Source: a virus. From it: a stretch of DNA of 22,932 nucleotides. The stretch is taken from positions 1 to 22,932 of the IMG/VR virus record IMGVR_UViG_3300045996_000157. The stretch is one strand, 5' to 3'. Each line of letters opens with the position of its first letter. Position 1 is the stretch's first letter. Of the stretch, positions 5,597 through 11,938 are shown piece by piece. A program made the translations under genes and the position numbers. The notes under the pieces were generated by a model that worked only from the letters and a program-made list of their open reading frames with translations, was not told where the DNA came from and did not search any database.

Positions 5597-6697
5597 ATGG
5601 CTACGATGAAAACTGGTTTCGCGTCTGACTTGGACGCAGACCTCATGCGGCATCTTGAACAGGCGCAGGACTTGGCCGGGATCAAGAAGCCCAAGCCGAA
5701 GGCGTCGGGCGGTGCCCGCACCTTCGAATACCGGGAGGGCTTCAAGCCCATCGACGGCGTGCTTCCGCTCGCCAAGGTCGCGATGCGAATCCCGATCCGT
5801 GTGTTCAAGAGTGAGGATTGGCCCGAGCACATGCGGAAGTTCATCCCGAAGGTGGATGACCAGTATGTGTTCCCGCCTGAGGAAACTCTGGCTGTGGTCG
5901 CTGAGTTATTCAGTGATCGTCCGCGCGAGCAGTGCGGTATCGCATTCCTCTCTGGTCCGAAGGGTTCGGGTAAGACCTCCCTCGTCCAGCAGATTTGCGC
6001 GCGGATCAACATGCCTTGGCTGCGTGTCAATGGCAAAGAGGACGCTGAGTCCGCCGCGTACTTCGGTTCTGTGAAATACGACCCGGTCAATGGTATGTCT
6101 TGGGCCGATGGCCCGGTGACTGAGTGTGCCCGGTTCGGTGGCGTGATTTGCTGTGATGAAGTGTCGCGCAATCCGTCAGGTATCAATGCCTCGCTCATGG
6201 CGGTGGCGGAGAAGGGCTCCAATCTCTACCTTGCTGACAAGCCGGGTAAGTCTGAGGAGAAGTTCATCGTTCCGCATGAGTGGTTCCGGATGACTTGGAC
6301 TGACAACACGGAGTTGCAAGGTGACACTACTGGTAAGTATGTCGGCACGAATGTTCAAGATGAAGCTCTTATCGACCGGGTTGCCACGACCATTCGCCTC
6401 GGTTATCTTTCACAGGCCCATGAAGTCGCAATCATCACGGGCAAGGTTAAGGATATCGATAACTTTACGGCGCAAAAGATGGTCCAGTTGGCCGCCATGA
6501 TCCGCCAGAGCTACGACGGCGGTAACATCGGCTTCACGATGTCTCCCCGTGGCTTGCTGGAGTGGGCAGAGAAGATCGCCTTCTGGCAGAATGAGAAGAC
6601 GGGCTTCAAGCTGTCCTTCTTCAACAAGCTGACGACCTCGGACCAGAACATTGTTGCCGAGTTCTATCACACGGTCTTTGCGGAGAATCTCCGATAA
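5597..6697 (+). CDS. CobS/MoxR-family AAA+ ATPase
   Basis: In this 366-residue protein Walker A is GPKGSGKT (120-127) and Walker B is VICCDE (Asp187, Glu188). TWTDNT (about 235-240) supplies the sensor-1 Asn, and arginines follow in LIDRVATTIRL. The domain order matches CobS, the ATPase of aerobic cobaltochelatase, and phage CobS-like proteins. In cobaltochelatase CobS and CobT insert cobalt into hydrogenobyrinate diamide together with CobN, which is not in this window. AGGAG (5583-5587) precedes the ATG by 9 bases. It is either a cobalamin-related auxiliary gene or a MoxR-type remodelling ATPase acting with the two upstream proteins; sequence alone does not decide. Confidence 0.87.
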   Translation: MATMKTGFASDLDADLMRHLEQAQDLAGIKKPKPKASGGARTFEYREGFKPIDGVLPLAKVAMRIPIRVFKSEDWPEHMRKFIPKVDDQYVFPPEETLAVVAELFSDRPREQCGIAFLSGPKGSGKTSLVQQICARINMPWLRVNGKEDAESAAYFGSVKYDPVNGMSWADGPVTECARFGGVICCDEVSRNPSGINASLMAVAEKGSNLYLADKPGKSEEKFIVPHEWFRMTWTDNTELQGDTTGKYVGTNVQDEALIDRVATTIRLGYLSQAHEVAIITGKVKDIDNFTAQKMVQLAAMIRQSYDGGNIGFTMSPRGLLEWAEKIAFWQNEKTGFKLSFFNKLTTSDQNIVAEFYHTVFAENLR

Positions 6698-6819
6698 TGT
6701 ATACTGTACTTACAAGCACTGGTGCGTTGCTGTTCTGGGCTTCAATGATTATCGCCGGTATCGGATTCCTGTGTGGGATGATGTACCAAGAGAATCGTGA
6801 GAAGAGGGACGAGCCATGA
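6697..6819 (+). CDS. small single-pass membrane protein (40 aa)
   Basis: The ATG overlaps the upstream TAA (TAATG) and the stop overlaps the next ATG (ATGA). GGAG at 6682-6685 is 11 bases upstream. The product has a hydrophobic segment (about residues 9-29, ALLFWASMIIAGIGFLCGMM) and a charged tail (YQENREKRDEP). Its function is unknown. The tight coupling on both sides argues that it is real. Confidence 0.65.
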   Translation: MYTVLTSTGALLFWASMIIAGIGFLCGMMYQENREKRDEP

Positions 6820-7055
6820 AACTCAAGTTCTGTCCGAACTGCGGTCGTAATCCTCCTCGGACTGAGGATGCGGTGATGTGCCAGCAGTGCTACGACTCTG
6901 TGCCCTTCACGCAAAGGGACGACATCGAACGGGTCTTCAAGGCGCTAGTCGCCGGTGATGAGGGGAAGCCACCTATGAAGTACCTCAATGACCTGTTTGA
7001 CGAGTACGAGCGGGAACGGATGGATCAACTAGATAAGGAGAAGAAGGATGTTTGA
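6816..7055 (+). CDS. small zinc-ribbon protein (79 aa)
   Basis: Residues 6-25 contain CPNCG and CQQCY, four cysteines in a zinc-ribbon arrangement. A charged helical C-terminus ends DKEKKDV. Such ribbons in phages bind zinc and often contact nucleic acid or protein partners, but no specific family was recognised. The ATG overlaps the previous stop, and the end overlaps the next gene by 8 bases. Confidence 0.75.
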   Translation: MKLKFCPNCGRNPPRTEDAVMCQQCYDSVPFTQRDDIERVFKALVAGDEGKPPMKYLNDLFDEYERERMDQLDKEKKDV

Positions 7056-7233
7056 CGTATACTTTGTTAACTGCTTTCTGGCAGTTATCCTTGCCTTCAT
7101 CGGTGGTGCATACTACCGTGAGCGGGTGTGGATTGATCGTATGAAGATGATGGTCAAGGCCGGGGGATTCTCCGGCACGGCACTGCGTATGCCTTCGACT
7201 AAGGATACGAGTGACGATAGACCATTGCACTGA
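7048..7233 (+). CDS. small membrane protein (61 aa)
   Basis: AAGGAGAAGAAGG immediately precedes the ATG. The hydrophobic segment (about residues 4-21, VYFVNCFLAVILAFIGGA) is followed by a basic stretch (YYRERVWIDRMKMMVK), which suggests one membrane span with a cytoplasmic C-terminus. The stop (7231-7233) lies 2 bases before the permuted tRNA structure, so both may share a transcript. Confidence 0.65.
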   Translation: MFDVYFVNCFLAVILAFIGGAYYRERVWIDRMKMMVKAGGFSGTALRMPSTKDTSDDRPLH

Positions 7234-7235
7234 AC

Positions 7236-7325
7236 AAGGGAAAGGGTGGGGAGTCGCCGGTTCGAATCCGGCCATCGGGGATTCCGATGTAGCTCAGTTG
7301 GCAGAGCACCTACCTAAATTCCCTT
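7236..7325 (+). tRNA. circularly permuted tRNA (3' half precedes 5' half)
   Basis: The 3' half comes first: GTGGG (7246-7250, anticodon stem), GAGTC (variable loop), GCCGG-TTCGAAT-CCGGC (T arm, 7256-7272) and CATCGGG (acceptor, 7273-7279). After only GAT comes the 5' half: TCCGATG (acceptor, 7283-7289), TA (positions 8 and 9), GCTC-AGTTGGCA-GAGC (D arm, 7292-7307), A26 and CCTAC (7309-7313). The acceptor stem pairs 6 bp plus a U-G. CCTAC pairs with GTGGG with one wobble, and C7314 with G7245 extends it. Outside, AAGGGAA (7236-7242) pairs with TTCCCTT (7319-7325). U8, A14, G18, G19, C48, T54, T55, C56 and A58 are all present. Joining at the shared AAA gives loop CTAAAGG. No CCA is encoded. The amino acid identity is uncertain, because anticodon AAA would be very unusual. 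Confidence 0.65.
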
Positions 7326-7661
7326 ATACACGTTCGCGTGTGGTACGCGAGGAGTTCTCGGGCCAAACAGGGATATGGGGGCGTGCATACACTAGAGAAG
7401 AGGCTAGTTTACCACTTCGATGACGGTGTCAATGATGTCCCGACTTATTATCACCGGCCACAGGCGTTGATCCTGTGAGGAGGTAGCGTGCCATACAGTT
7501 TCATCGTGGCGGTCCACGGGAATACCCCTGCCTGATTGGGGCCAACAATAATTGATAATAAAGCGATAATAAGGACTATAAATAACGCTTAGAGGGATTT
7601 GAGCGGGTCGTGATCCCGGACTCATACGGGGTTTATACTACAACTAAAAGAGGTACAAGTA
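7326..7661 (+). ncRNA. gene-free, hairpin-rich stretch after the permuted tRNA
   Basis: No credible gene was seen. Hairpins are ACACG-TTCG-CGTGT (7328-7341), CGAG/CTCG (7348-7360), ACTAG/CTAGT (7391-7408), CACAGG/CCTGTG (7459-7477), CGTGG/CCACG (7505-7518) and CCCC/GGGG (7525-7541). AGGTAG (7481-7486) is complementary to CTACCT (7310-7315) at the end of the tRNA 5' half. The density of hairpins suggests a folded RNA, perhaps linked to maturation of the permuted tRNA. I could not recognise a group I intron core or any known RNA family. Confidence 0.4.
7552..7582 (+). promoter_or_regulatory. weak sigma70-like promoter candidate
   Basis: TTGATA (7552-7557) and TATAAA (7577-7582) each match consensus at five positions but are separated by 19 bp, which is long. 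GATAATAA is repeated at 7554 and 7565. It would drive the replication operon that begins at 7662. Confidence 0.3.
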
Positions 7662-8003
7662 GTGGCTAACAATACCAAGTACGATAAGGATGTGCGGGAT
7701 TATCAGATCGCCATGAAGTATTTCAATGGCACCTACAGCCAGAGGGAACTGGCAGAAGCTTACTGCGTCAGTCGCGCTACAGTCCGTCGCGCGATTGATG
7801 ACTACCGTAGCACGTTCGATCAGGACAACATGTCCGGTAAGGTGTTCGAAACCGATACCGGGACGTACTACGAAGGGGACGATGAGGGCCGGTCCACCAA
7901 TGAGGAGAAGGGCCAGCCCAAGTGGGTAGAAGTGGGCGCTGCCCTGATTACGGGTGGCCTTGCCTTCTTCGTAGGATTCATCTTGACTAAGGCTCTGCTC
8001 TAA
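7662..8003 (+). CDS. helix-turn-helix protein with C-terminal membrane anchor
   Basis: The GTG start at 7662 follows AAGAGGT (7648-7654) at 7 bases. Residues 24-48 (TYSQRELAEAYCVSRATVRRAIDDY) fit a helix-turn-helix of the kind found in resolvase-like and regulator proteins. An acidic linker (about 55-87) leads to one hydrophobic segment, residues 90-113 (VGAALITGGLAFFVGFILTKALL), at the very C-terminus. The layout predicts a DNA-binding domain held at the inner membrane by a tail anchor. It is the first gene after the structured stretch and may regulate or localise phage DNA. Confidence 0.75.
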   Translation: MANNTKYDKDVRDYQIAMKYFNGTYSQRELAEAYCVSRATVRRAIDDYRSTFDQDNMSGKVFETDTGTYYEGDDEGRSTNEEKGQPKWVEVGAALITGGLAFFVGFILTKALL

Positions 8004-8015
8004 AAGGAGAATACC

Positions 8016-8309
8016 GTGGGCGCGGCTAGGGACAAGTTCCATCACATGCAGGCGAAGGTCGCCAAGCTGGACCGTGAGAATCAGGCCCTTAGGGAAAAGC
8101 TCCGGGACCTGACGGCGTGCGTCGGTAATCACATTACGCAAACCGCGCGGGTACGAAGGATCGCTCATATCGCCTGTCAGTGGAACCTGTTTAACCTTCA
8201 GGTCAACATGCAGGACGATTGGCAGTCTACCAAGCTGCTGACTAGCTTTCTTAGTAAGGCCGGGGTCCAGATGGTCGAGACCCGCCTGAATGACATTGAG
8301 GACCTGTGA
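8016..8309 (+). CDS. coiled-coil hypothetical protein (97 aa)
   Basis: The GTG start at 8016 follows AAGGAGA (8004-8010). Residues 7-33 (KFHHMQAKVAKLDRENQALR and onward) show heptad spacing typical of a coiled coil. The remainder is helical and ends in NDIEDL. No family was recognised. Confidence 0.7.
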   Translation: MGAARDKFHHMQAKVAKLDRENQALREKLRDLTACVGNHITQTARVRRIAHIACQWNLFNLQVNMQDDWQSTKLLTSFLSKAGVQMVETRLNDIEDL

Positions 8310-8310
8310 T

Positions 8311-8574
8311 ATGAGTAGTAGTATATATATAAAGAATATATCTTCTTATACTAGAGAAGAATTACTAGAAGAAGAAGATAAGATTCTTAAAGTACTTAAT
8401 AACCTTATGCAACAGCATAAGGATAGAGAAGAGACTATACATCTACTCAATACTCAATTAGAGGCTTGCCGTAACCTGAGGAGTTTCAAGTATGAAGAAC
8501 CGTTTGAGTCGGGACACACTACGGAGTGCCTTGCAGACAGTCCGAGCTTCGGGCGGCTCCGCCGAGCAGTATAG
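8311..8574 (+). CDS. AT-rich small protein overlapping the primase gene (87 aa)
   Basis: I chose the ATG at 8311 (GAGG at 8298-8301, 9 bases) over an upstream in-frame codon at 8290. Its first 50 codons are far more AT-rich than its neighbours, with repeated ATA, AGA, TTA and AGT codons. They encode a Glu/Lys/Leu-rich helix (SYTREELLEEEDKILKVLNN) likely to form a coiled coil. The last 28 codons overlap the primase gene in another frame and give a low-information Arg-rich tail. The base composition suggests recent acquisition. Confidence 0.65.
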   Translation: MSSSIYIKNISSYTREELLEEEDKILKVLNNLMQQHKDREETIHLLNTQLEACRNLRSFKYEEPFESGHTTECLADSPSFGRLRRAV

Positions 8575-9361
8575 ACTCAACCATGAGGGTTGTCCTGCCG
8601 GTGAGGATGTTCGCTCAAGGCTCTATTGCAAGATCACGGAGGACCGTAGGCTGCTCCTAGTCCACTGCTTCAACTGCGGCAAGAGTGGGGCGGTCAAGTA
8701 CTCAGCGGGCATTGGGAAGCCCTCTACGGGGACGTGGGAGGACGTTACTCACACTGCCCAAGAGGCGGCTTTCAAGGCCGTCTCAATGAACTATGAGGCT
8801 ATGGCCCCCTTGAACGATAAGGACGAGGAGCAGTGGCCATTGCAGTACTTTCGTGAAGGAGATGGACGCTTTGAGTTCCTTGAGTACTTCAGTGAACAGT
8901 TTAGGCAAACCGAGGGCACCGTAATCCTGCGCCGTGGGGAACCCCCTAACGTGATTGGTTACGATATCCGCGTGCTTAGCCCAAAGGGGTTCAAGAGGGT
9001 CATCCACCCGGAGCACATCAAGGAATCACAGATCCTTGTGTATGCCATCAAGCAGAACAAGACTGCTGTGGTGTGTGAGGACCCGATATCCGCAATGAAG
9101 TGCGCGATAGCGGGCTATACCGGGGTGGCCCTGTGTGGGAACAATCTAGGCCAGACGGATGCCTTCAAGATCGGTATCCTGTACGAGAAGATCGTAGTTT
9201 GGCTGGACAATGACGGTGCTATCGTCAAGGCCAATGCCGAAGAGGCTACTGAACGATTGCGCCTGTACAATGACGCGGTGCGTATTGAGCGGGTGAGTTC
9301 TGACCCTAAAAAGTACACACTACATGGGATTCGTCTGCTAGTTGAAGAGAAGTTTACATAG
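8492..9361 (+). CDS. DNA primase, zinc-ribbon and TOPRIM
   Basis: This 289-residue protein makes RNA primers for lagging-strand synthesis. Zinc-binding cysteines are at 34, 46, 59 and 62 (GCPAGE to HCFNCGKSG), as in T7-type primases. The TOPRIM domain shows the catalytic Glu196 in VVCEDPIS and the DxD-type Asp239 and Asp241 in VVWLDNDG. It corresponds to the primase part of T7 gp4 as a separate protein, with the helicase encoded two genes downstream, as in phiKMV-like phages. GAGGAG (8478-8483) precedes the ATG by 8 bases. The start lies 83 bases inside the previous gene. Confidence 0.88.
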   Translation: MKNRLSRDTLRSALQTVRASGGSAEQYRLNHEGCPAGEDVRSRLYCKITEDRRLLLVHCFNCGKSGAVKYSAGIGKPSTGTWEDVTHTAQEAAFKAVSMNYEAMAPLNDKDEEQWPLQYFREGDGRFEFLEYFSEQFRQTEGTVILRRGEPPNVIGYDIRVLSPKGFKRVIHPEHIKESQILVYAIKQNKTAVVCEDPISAMKCAIAGYTGVALCGNNLGQTDAFKIGILYEKIVVWLDNDGAIVKANAEEATERLRLYNDAVRIERVSSDPKKYTLHGIRLLVEEKFT

Positions 9362-9386
9362 AAGAATAACAATAACATGAGGAAAC

Positions 9387-9647
9387 ATGACTGATAACCT
9401 TAACCAATTTAAAAAGAGGATACGACCAGAATGGTATGAGAATGGCCCCGTAAAGCAGTTTACTAGGGAAGAGCTTGACGAGTGGACTGCCACCCGCTAT
9501 GATGAAGTATGGCCCAAGATTGCGAGCCAACAAGGGCTCTCTGAGGCCGACATCAAGTTCCTCGACTCGCTAAAGACGACTCAGGCTGAGTTGGCTTATG
9601 CCGAGATAATGGAGGGGACAAGCGAGGGAGGTAGTAGTGAGTCCTGA
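9387..9647 (+). CDS. hypothetical protein between primase and helicase (86 aa)
   Basis: GAGG (9379-9382) lies 4 bases before the ATG. The first residues MTDNL and 20 bases around the start are identical to those of the gene at 3713, although the rest of the two proteins is unrelated. The product is acidic and helical (PEWYENGPVKQFTREELDEW), with a Ser/Gly-rich C-terminus that overlaps the helicase start by 11 bases. It may be a small helicase or primase partner, suggested only by position. Confidence 0.7.
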   Translation: MTDNLNQFKKRIRPEWYENGPVKQFTREELDEWTATRYDEVWPKIASQQGLSEADIKFLDSLKTTQAELAYAEIMEGTSEGGSSES

Positions 9648-10902
9648 TATTGCACTGTTGGCTTTATTCTCTGAGAGGGCGACGTATGAAAAATTCCGTA
9701 AGATGGTTTCGAAAGAATCGATTACGCTGTCAGAGACAGGGGGACTCATTGCTGACTACGAGGCTTATTACAAGGCTTTTCCTACGCAACAGTCGATTGA
9801 TTGGGACCAGTTTCGGACTTACGTCCGTTGCATCCGCCATGGAGACTGGAAGCCTGAGAAGCACGACGCATATGACGCCATCTTGGGAAGGGTCCAGACT
9901 TGTAAAGCATCGGGAGTGGATGCGGGGATCATCGACCACTTCTCCCGCATCGCGGCCATCGAAAAGATCGTAGAGATAGCCACTGACGTAGCTCAGGGGA
10001 GGAACGATGATCTATCTCCGATTATCGATATCGTCAACAAGGTCACAAGGGAAGCTATCGCTACCGAGGACCTTAGTCATTTGTTTGGTCCCACTGACCT
10101 TACGAAGGTACTTGAGGCGCGTGTTCGCTCGGGCGGCTTGGAATGGAGAGTGGATGAACTCAACAAGTCGGCAGGGGCTTTACATGCTGGCGATTTTGTT
10201 GTTCTTATGGCTCGCCCGGAGGCTGGTAAAACATCGTGGCTGTGCTCCGAACTTACACACATGGTAAAGTTTTTACCAGAGGAGAAAGATGCGGTTATCT
10301 TTAATCCGGAGGAGGGCGGTGGTAGAGTATTTCTACGGCTCGTATCGTCCGCACTGGACTCCGACATCATCACAATTGCATCGGATGAGGCTACAAGCAA
10401 AGCGGAATATGTTAGCGCCGTTGGACGCATGGATCGTATTAAGGTCGTTGAGCCTGCTGGCGGAGTCTCAACGCGCGACATCGAGCGAGTCCTAGAGAAG
10501 GGTAATTATGGGCTGGTTGCTATCAATGTGGTGGACAAGATCAAGTTACCGAAGGCTTATCACGTTGAGAAAGAGGTCGATAGATACCGCAACCTTGCCC
10601 TCTGGCTGCGAGAGTGCGCTAATCGTTACTCAGTACCGATACTTGCGGTCGCTCAAGCGGACGCTTCGGCGGAGGGTCAGAAGTGGTTAAACCAGAGCAT
10701 GATCTATGGATCAAAGACTGGTGTACAGGGTGAGGCGGACTTGCTCATTGGTATGGGGTATGACGCTACCGTACCCGGTAGACGTTACATGAGCCTGTTG
10801 AAAAACAAGCTCCCCGGAAGTACCACTACCAATCCGCTACTCAAACATGCTAAAATTGAGGTAGCCTTCAATGAGGCTACCGGGAGATATTCGGACATAT
10901 GA
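9637..10902 (+). CDS. DnaB-like replicative helicase
   Basis: This 421-residue protein would unwind DNA at the phage fork. A helical N-terminal region (1-150) precedes a RecA-fold ATPase. Walker A is ARPEAGKTS (192-200), with Ala where the first Gly is usual. NPEEGG follows (about 226-231), a Walker B-like strand is YGLVAINVVDKI, and VPILAVAQADASAEGQ matches the DnaB H3/H4 region. The arginine-rich GRRYMSLLKNKL near the C-terminus fits the arginine-finger area. The start is GTG with GGAGG (9627-9631) 5 bases upstream. Confidence 0.87.
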   Translation: MSPDIALLALFSERATYEKFRKMVSKESITLSETGGLIADYEAYYKAFPTQQSIDWDQFRTYVRCIRHGDWKPEKHDAYDAILGRVQTCKASGVDAGIIDHFSRIAAIEKIVEIATDVAQGRNDDLSPIIDIVNKVTREAIATEDLSHLFGPTDLTKVLEARVRSGGLEWRVDELNKSAGALHAGDFVVLMARPEAGKTSWLCSELTHMVKFLPEEKDAVIFNPEEGGGRVFLRLVSSALDSDIITIASDEATSKAEYVSAVGRMDRIKVVEPAGGVSTRDIERVLEKGNYGLVAINVVDKIKLPKAYHVEKEVDRYRNLALWLRECANRYSVPILAVAQADASAEGQKWLNQSMIYGSKTGVQGEADLLIGMGYDATVPGRRYMSLLKNKLPGSTTTNPLLKHAKIEVAFNEATGRYSDI

Positions 10903-11081
10903 AAAACCCTACCATTGGTACGAGGGTCAAGTTCCTTGTGTCTCGGGACTCTGAGGAGTACCTAGAGGGAACGATCATCGACGTGTTGTCTACGCAGTTC
11001 ATCATCCTTGACGATGAGAACAATACGTACGTCACACGGTTTGAGAATGTAAAAGCGGAACCACAGACAGGTGTCGAATGA
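10899..11081 (+). CDS. small beta-rich hypothetical protein (60 aa)
   Basis: The ATG overlaps the helicase stop (ATGA). The strands GTRVKFLVS, LEGTIIDVLSTQFIILDD and YVTRFENVKAE suggest an SH3- or Tudor-like small barrel, a fold that often binds protein or nucleic acid. It ends inside the next start (ATGAG at 11078). Confidence 0.7.
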   Translation: MKNPTIGTRVKFLVSRDSEEYLEGTIIDVLSTQFIILDDENNTYVTRFENVKAEPQTGVE

Positions 11082-11467
11082 GTCCTGACTACAACGACGA
11101 GCAATGGCAGATCGACCGGAAGACGCTGGCCGAGAAGATCGCGGAGCTGACGCCGGAACGGCAGGCGCAGATTGAGCGCCGGGTGGACGAGTTGCTAGCG
11201 GATCAACCGACATGGACTCCCGAGATGCTCGCGCAGGTAGAGCGTGACGCGGCGATGATCCAAAGCAAGATGCGCCCGCTCCCGACAGCGGATCAACCGG
11301 CGGCGGCTCTCTGTGCGAAATGTGCCGGGAAGGGCTACGTTGAGGAGTCGTGGTCGGGGCTGCGCTTGAAGTGCGAGTGCAAAGCGGATAAGCCCTCCGA
11401 TGAGGGTATCCGATGCAAGCACGGAAAGTGGCGCATTGATTGTTATGAGTGTAGGCATGAGACCTAA
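11078..11467 (+). CDS. zinc-finger protein with DnaJ-type motif (129 aa)
   Basis: Residues 1-70 form a charged helical region (PERQAQIERRVDELL and onward). Then CAKCAGKGYVEE and CEC give a DnaJ-like CxxCxGxG half-site, followed by CKHGKWRIDCYEC, a second Cys cluster at the C-terminus. The gene appears richer in GC than its neighbours, which may mark separate acquisition. The stop lies within CTAACGTCAC. The role is unknown; zinc-mediated protein binding is likely. Confidence 0.7.
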   Translation: MSPDYNDEQWQIDRKTLAEKIAELTPERQAQIERRVDELLADQPTWTPEMLAQVERDAAMIQSKMRPLPTADQPAAALCAKCAGKGYVEESWSGLRLKCECKADKPSDEGIRCKHGKWRIDCYECRHET

Positions 11468-11499
11468 CGTCACTAGTTTCGTTTAAGGAGCAACAAACG

Positions 11500-11628
11500 A
11501 TGTTAAAGAAAATACTGTGCAAGATTGGACTCCACAAATGGAGCGGTCTGTTGTACCTTACTTGCTACAGCAACGACTGGAAGTGCCTGCGTTGTGGTAA
11601 GCACAAGTCAGAGTTGGGCATTTGCTAA
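11500..11628 (+). CDS. small Cys-rich protein, DUF1660-like (42 aa)
   Basis: AAGGAG (11485-11490) lies 9 bases before the ATG. The product starts MLKKILCKIGLHKW and continues to WKCLRCGKHKSELGIC. The layout of LCK, GxHKW and CxRCGK resembles the DUF1660 family of small prophage proteins, which probably bind one zinc. The next gene starts directly after the stop. Confidence 0.65.
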   Translation: MLKKILCKIGLHKWSGLLYLTCYSNDWKCLRCGKHKSELGIC

Positions 11629-11931
11629 ATGCGTCCAAACGTAACATCATTTGTTTACGACAAGAAGGGGAACCTACTCGCTGTAGGAAGGAATAGCTAT
11701 GTTAAGACACATCCTCTACAGGCAAAAGCTGCACAGGCTGTGGGTCAAGCGCATCGTATTTTCCTACATTCCGAGATTCACGCTATCGTCAAGATCAAGG
11801 ATTGGAGGGATGCGTACAAAATTAGAGTGGTGCGAACAGGGGCGGATGGGCGATTTCTAAACGCCAAGCCCTGCGCCATATGCGAACATGTGATTAAACA
11901 AACAGGAATAAAAAAAATTGAACACACTTAA
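11629..11931 (+). CDS. cytidine/dCMP deaminase-like protein (100 aa)
   Basis: The zinc-dependent deaminase signature is present: HSE at 47-49 (ligand His, catalytic Glu) and PCAIC at 81-85 (Cys ligands). The protein is short for a dCMP deaminase. It begins with beta strands (TSFVYDKKGNLLAVGRNSY) and stops soon after the last predicted strand (IKKIEHT). It could deaminate dCMP to dUMP for thymidylate supply, which would fit the nucleotide genes here, or act on a nucleic acid. No Shine-Dalgarno lies close to the start, which directly follows the previous stop; translation is probably coupled. Confidence 0.75.
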   Translation: MRPNVTSFVYDKKGNLLAVGRNSYVKTHPLQAKAAQAVGQAHRIFLHSEIHAIVKIKDWRDAYKIRVVRTGADGRFLNAKPCAICEHVIKQTGIKKIEHT

Positions 11932-11938
11932 ACAGTTT

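Noticed and set aside
5563-6222. 219-residue minus-strand frame opposite the AAA+ gene
   Set aside because: The plus strand has Walker A, Walker B and sensor motifs; the minus frame has no recognisable domain or start site.
6985-7275. 96-residue minus-strand reading frame beginning MAGFEPATPHPF
   Set aside because: This is the classic antisense translation of a tRNA T arm and it also covers two plausible plus-strand genes.
7236-7325. Two tandem broken tRNAs, or an attachment site copy of a host tRNA
   Set aside because: Neither half continues into a second tRNA on its outer side, and an attachment-site copy would not explain the outer 7-bp helix or the matching anticodon stem.
7211-7423. 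70-residue plus-strand reading frame across the tRNA (contains VAQLAEH)
   Set aside because: VAQLAEH and GSNPAIG are the familiar mistranslations of tRNA D- and T-arm sequence; the DNA is better explained by the permuted tRNA.
7326-7661. Complete group I intron after the permuted tRNA
   Set aside because: Splice-site rules fit, but I could not find the P7 or P3 core elements; kept only as a hypothesis.
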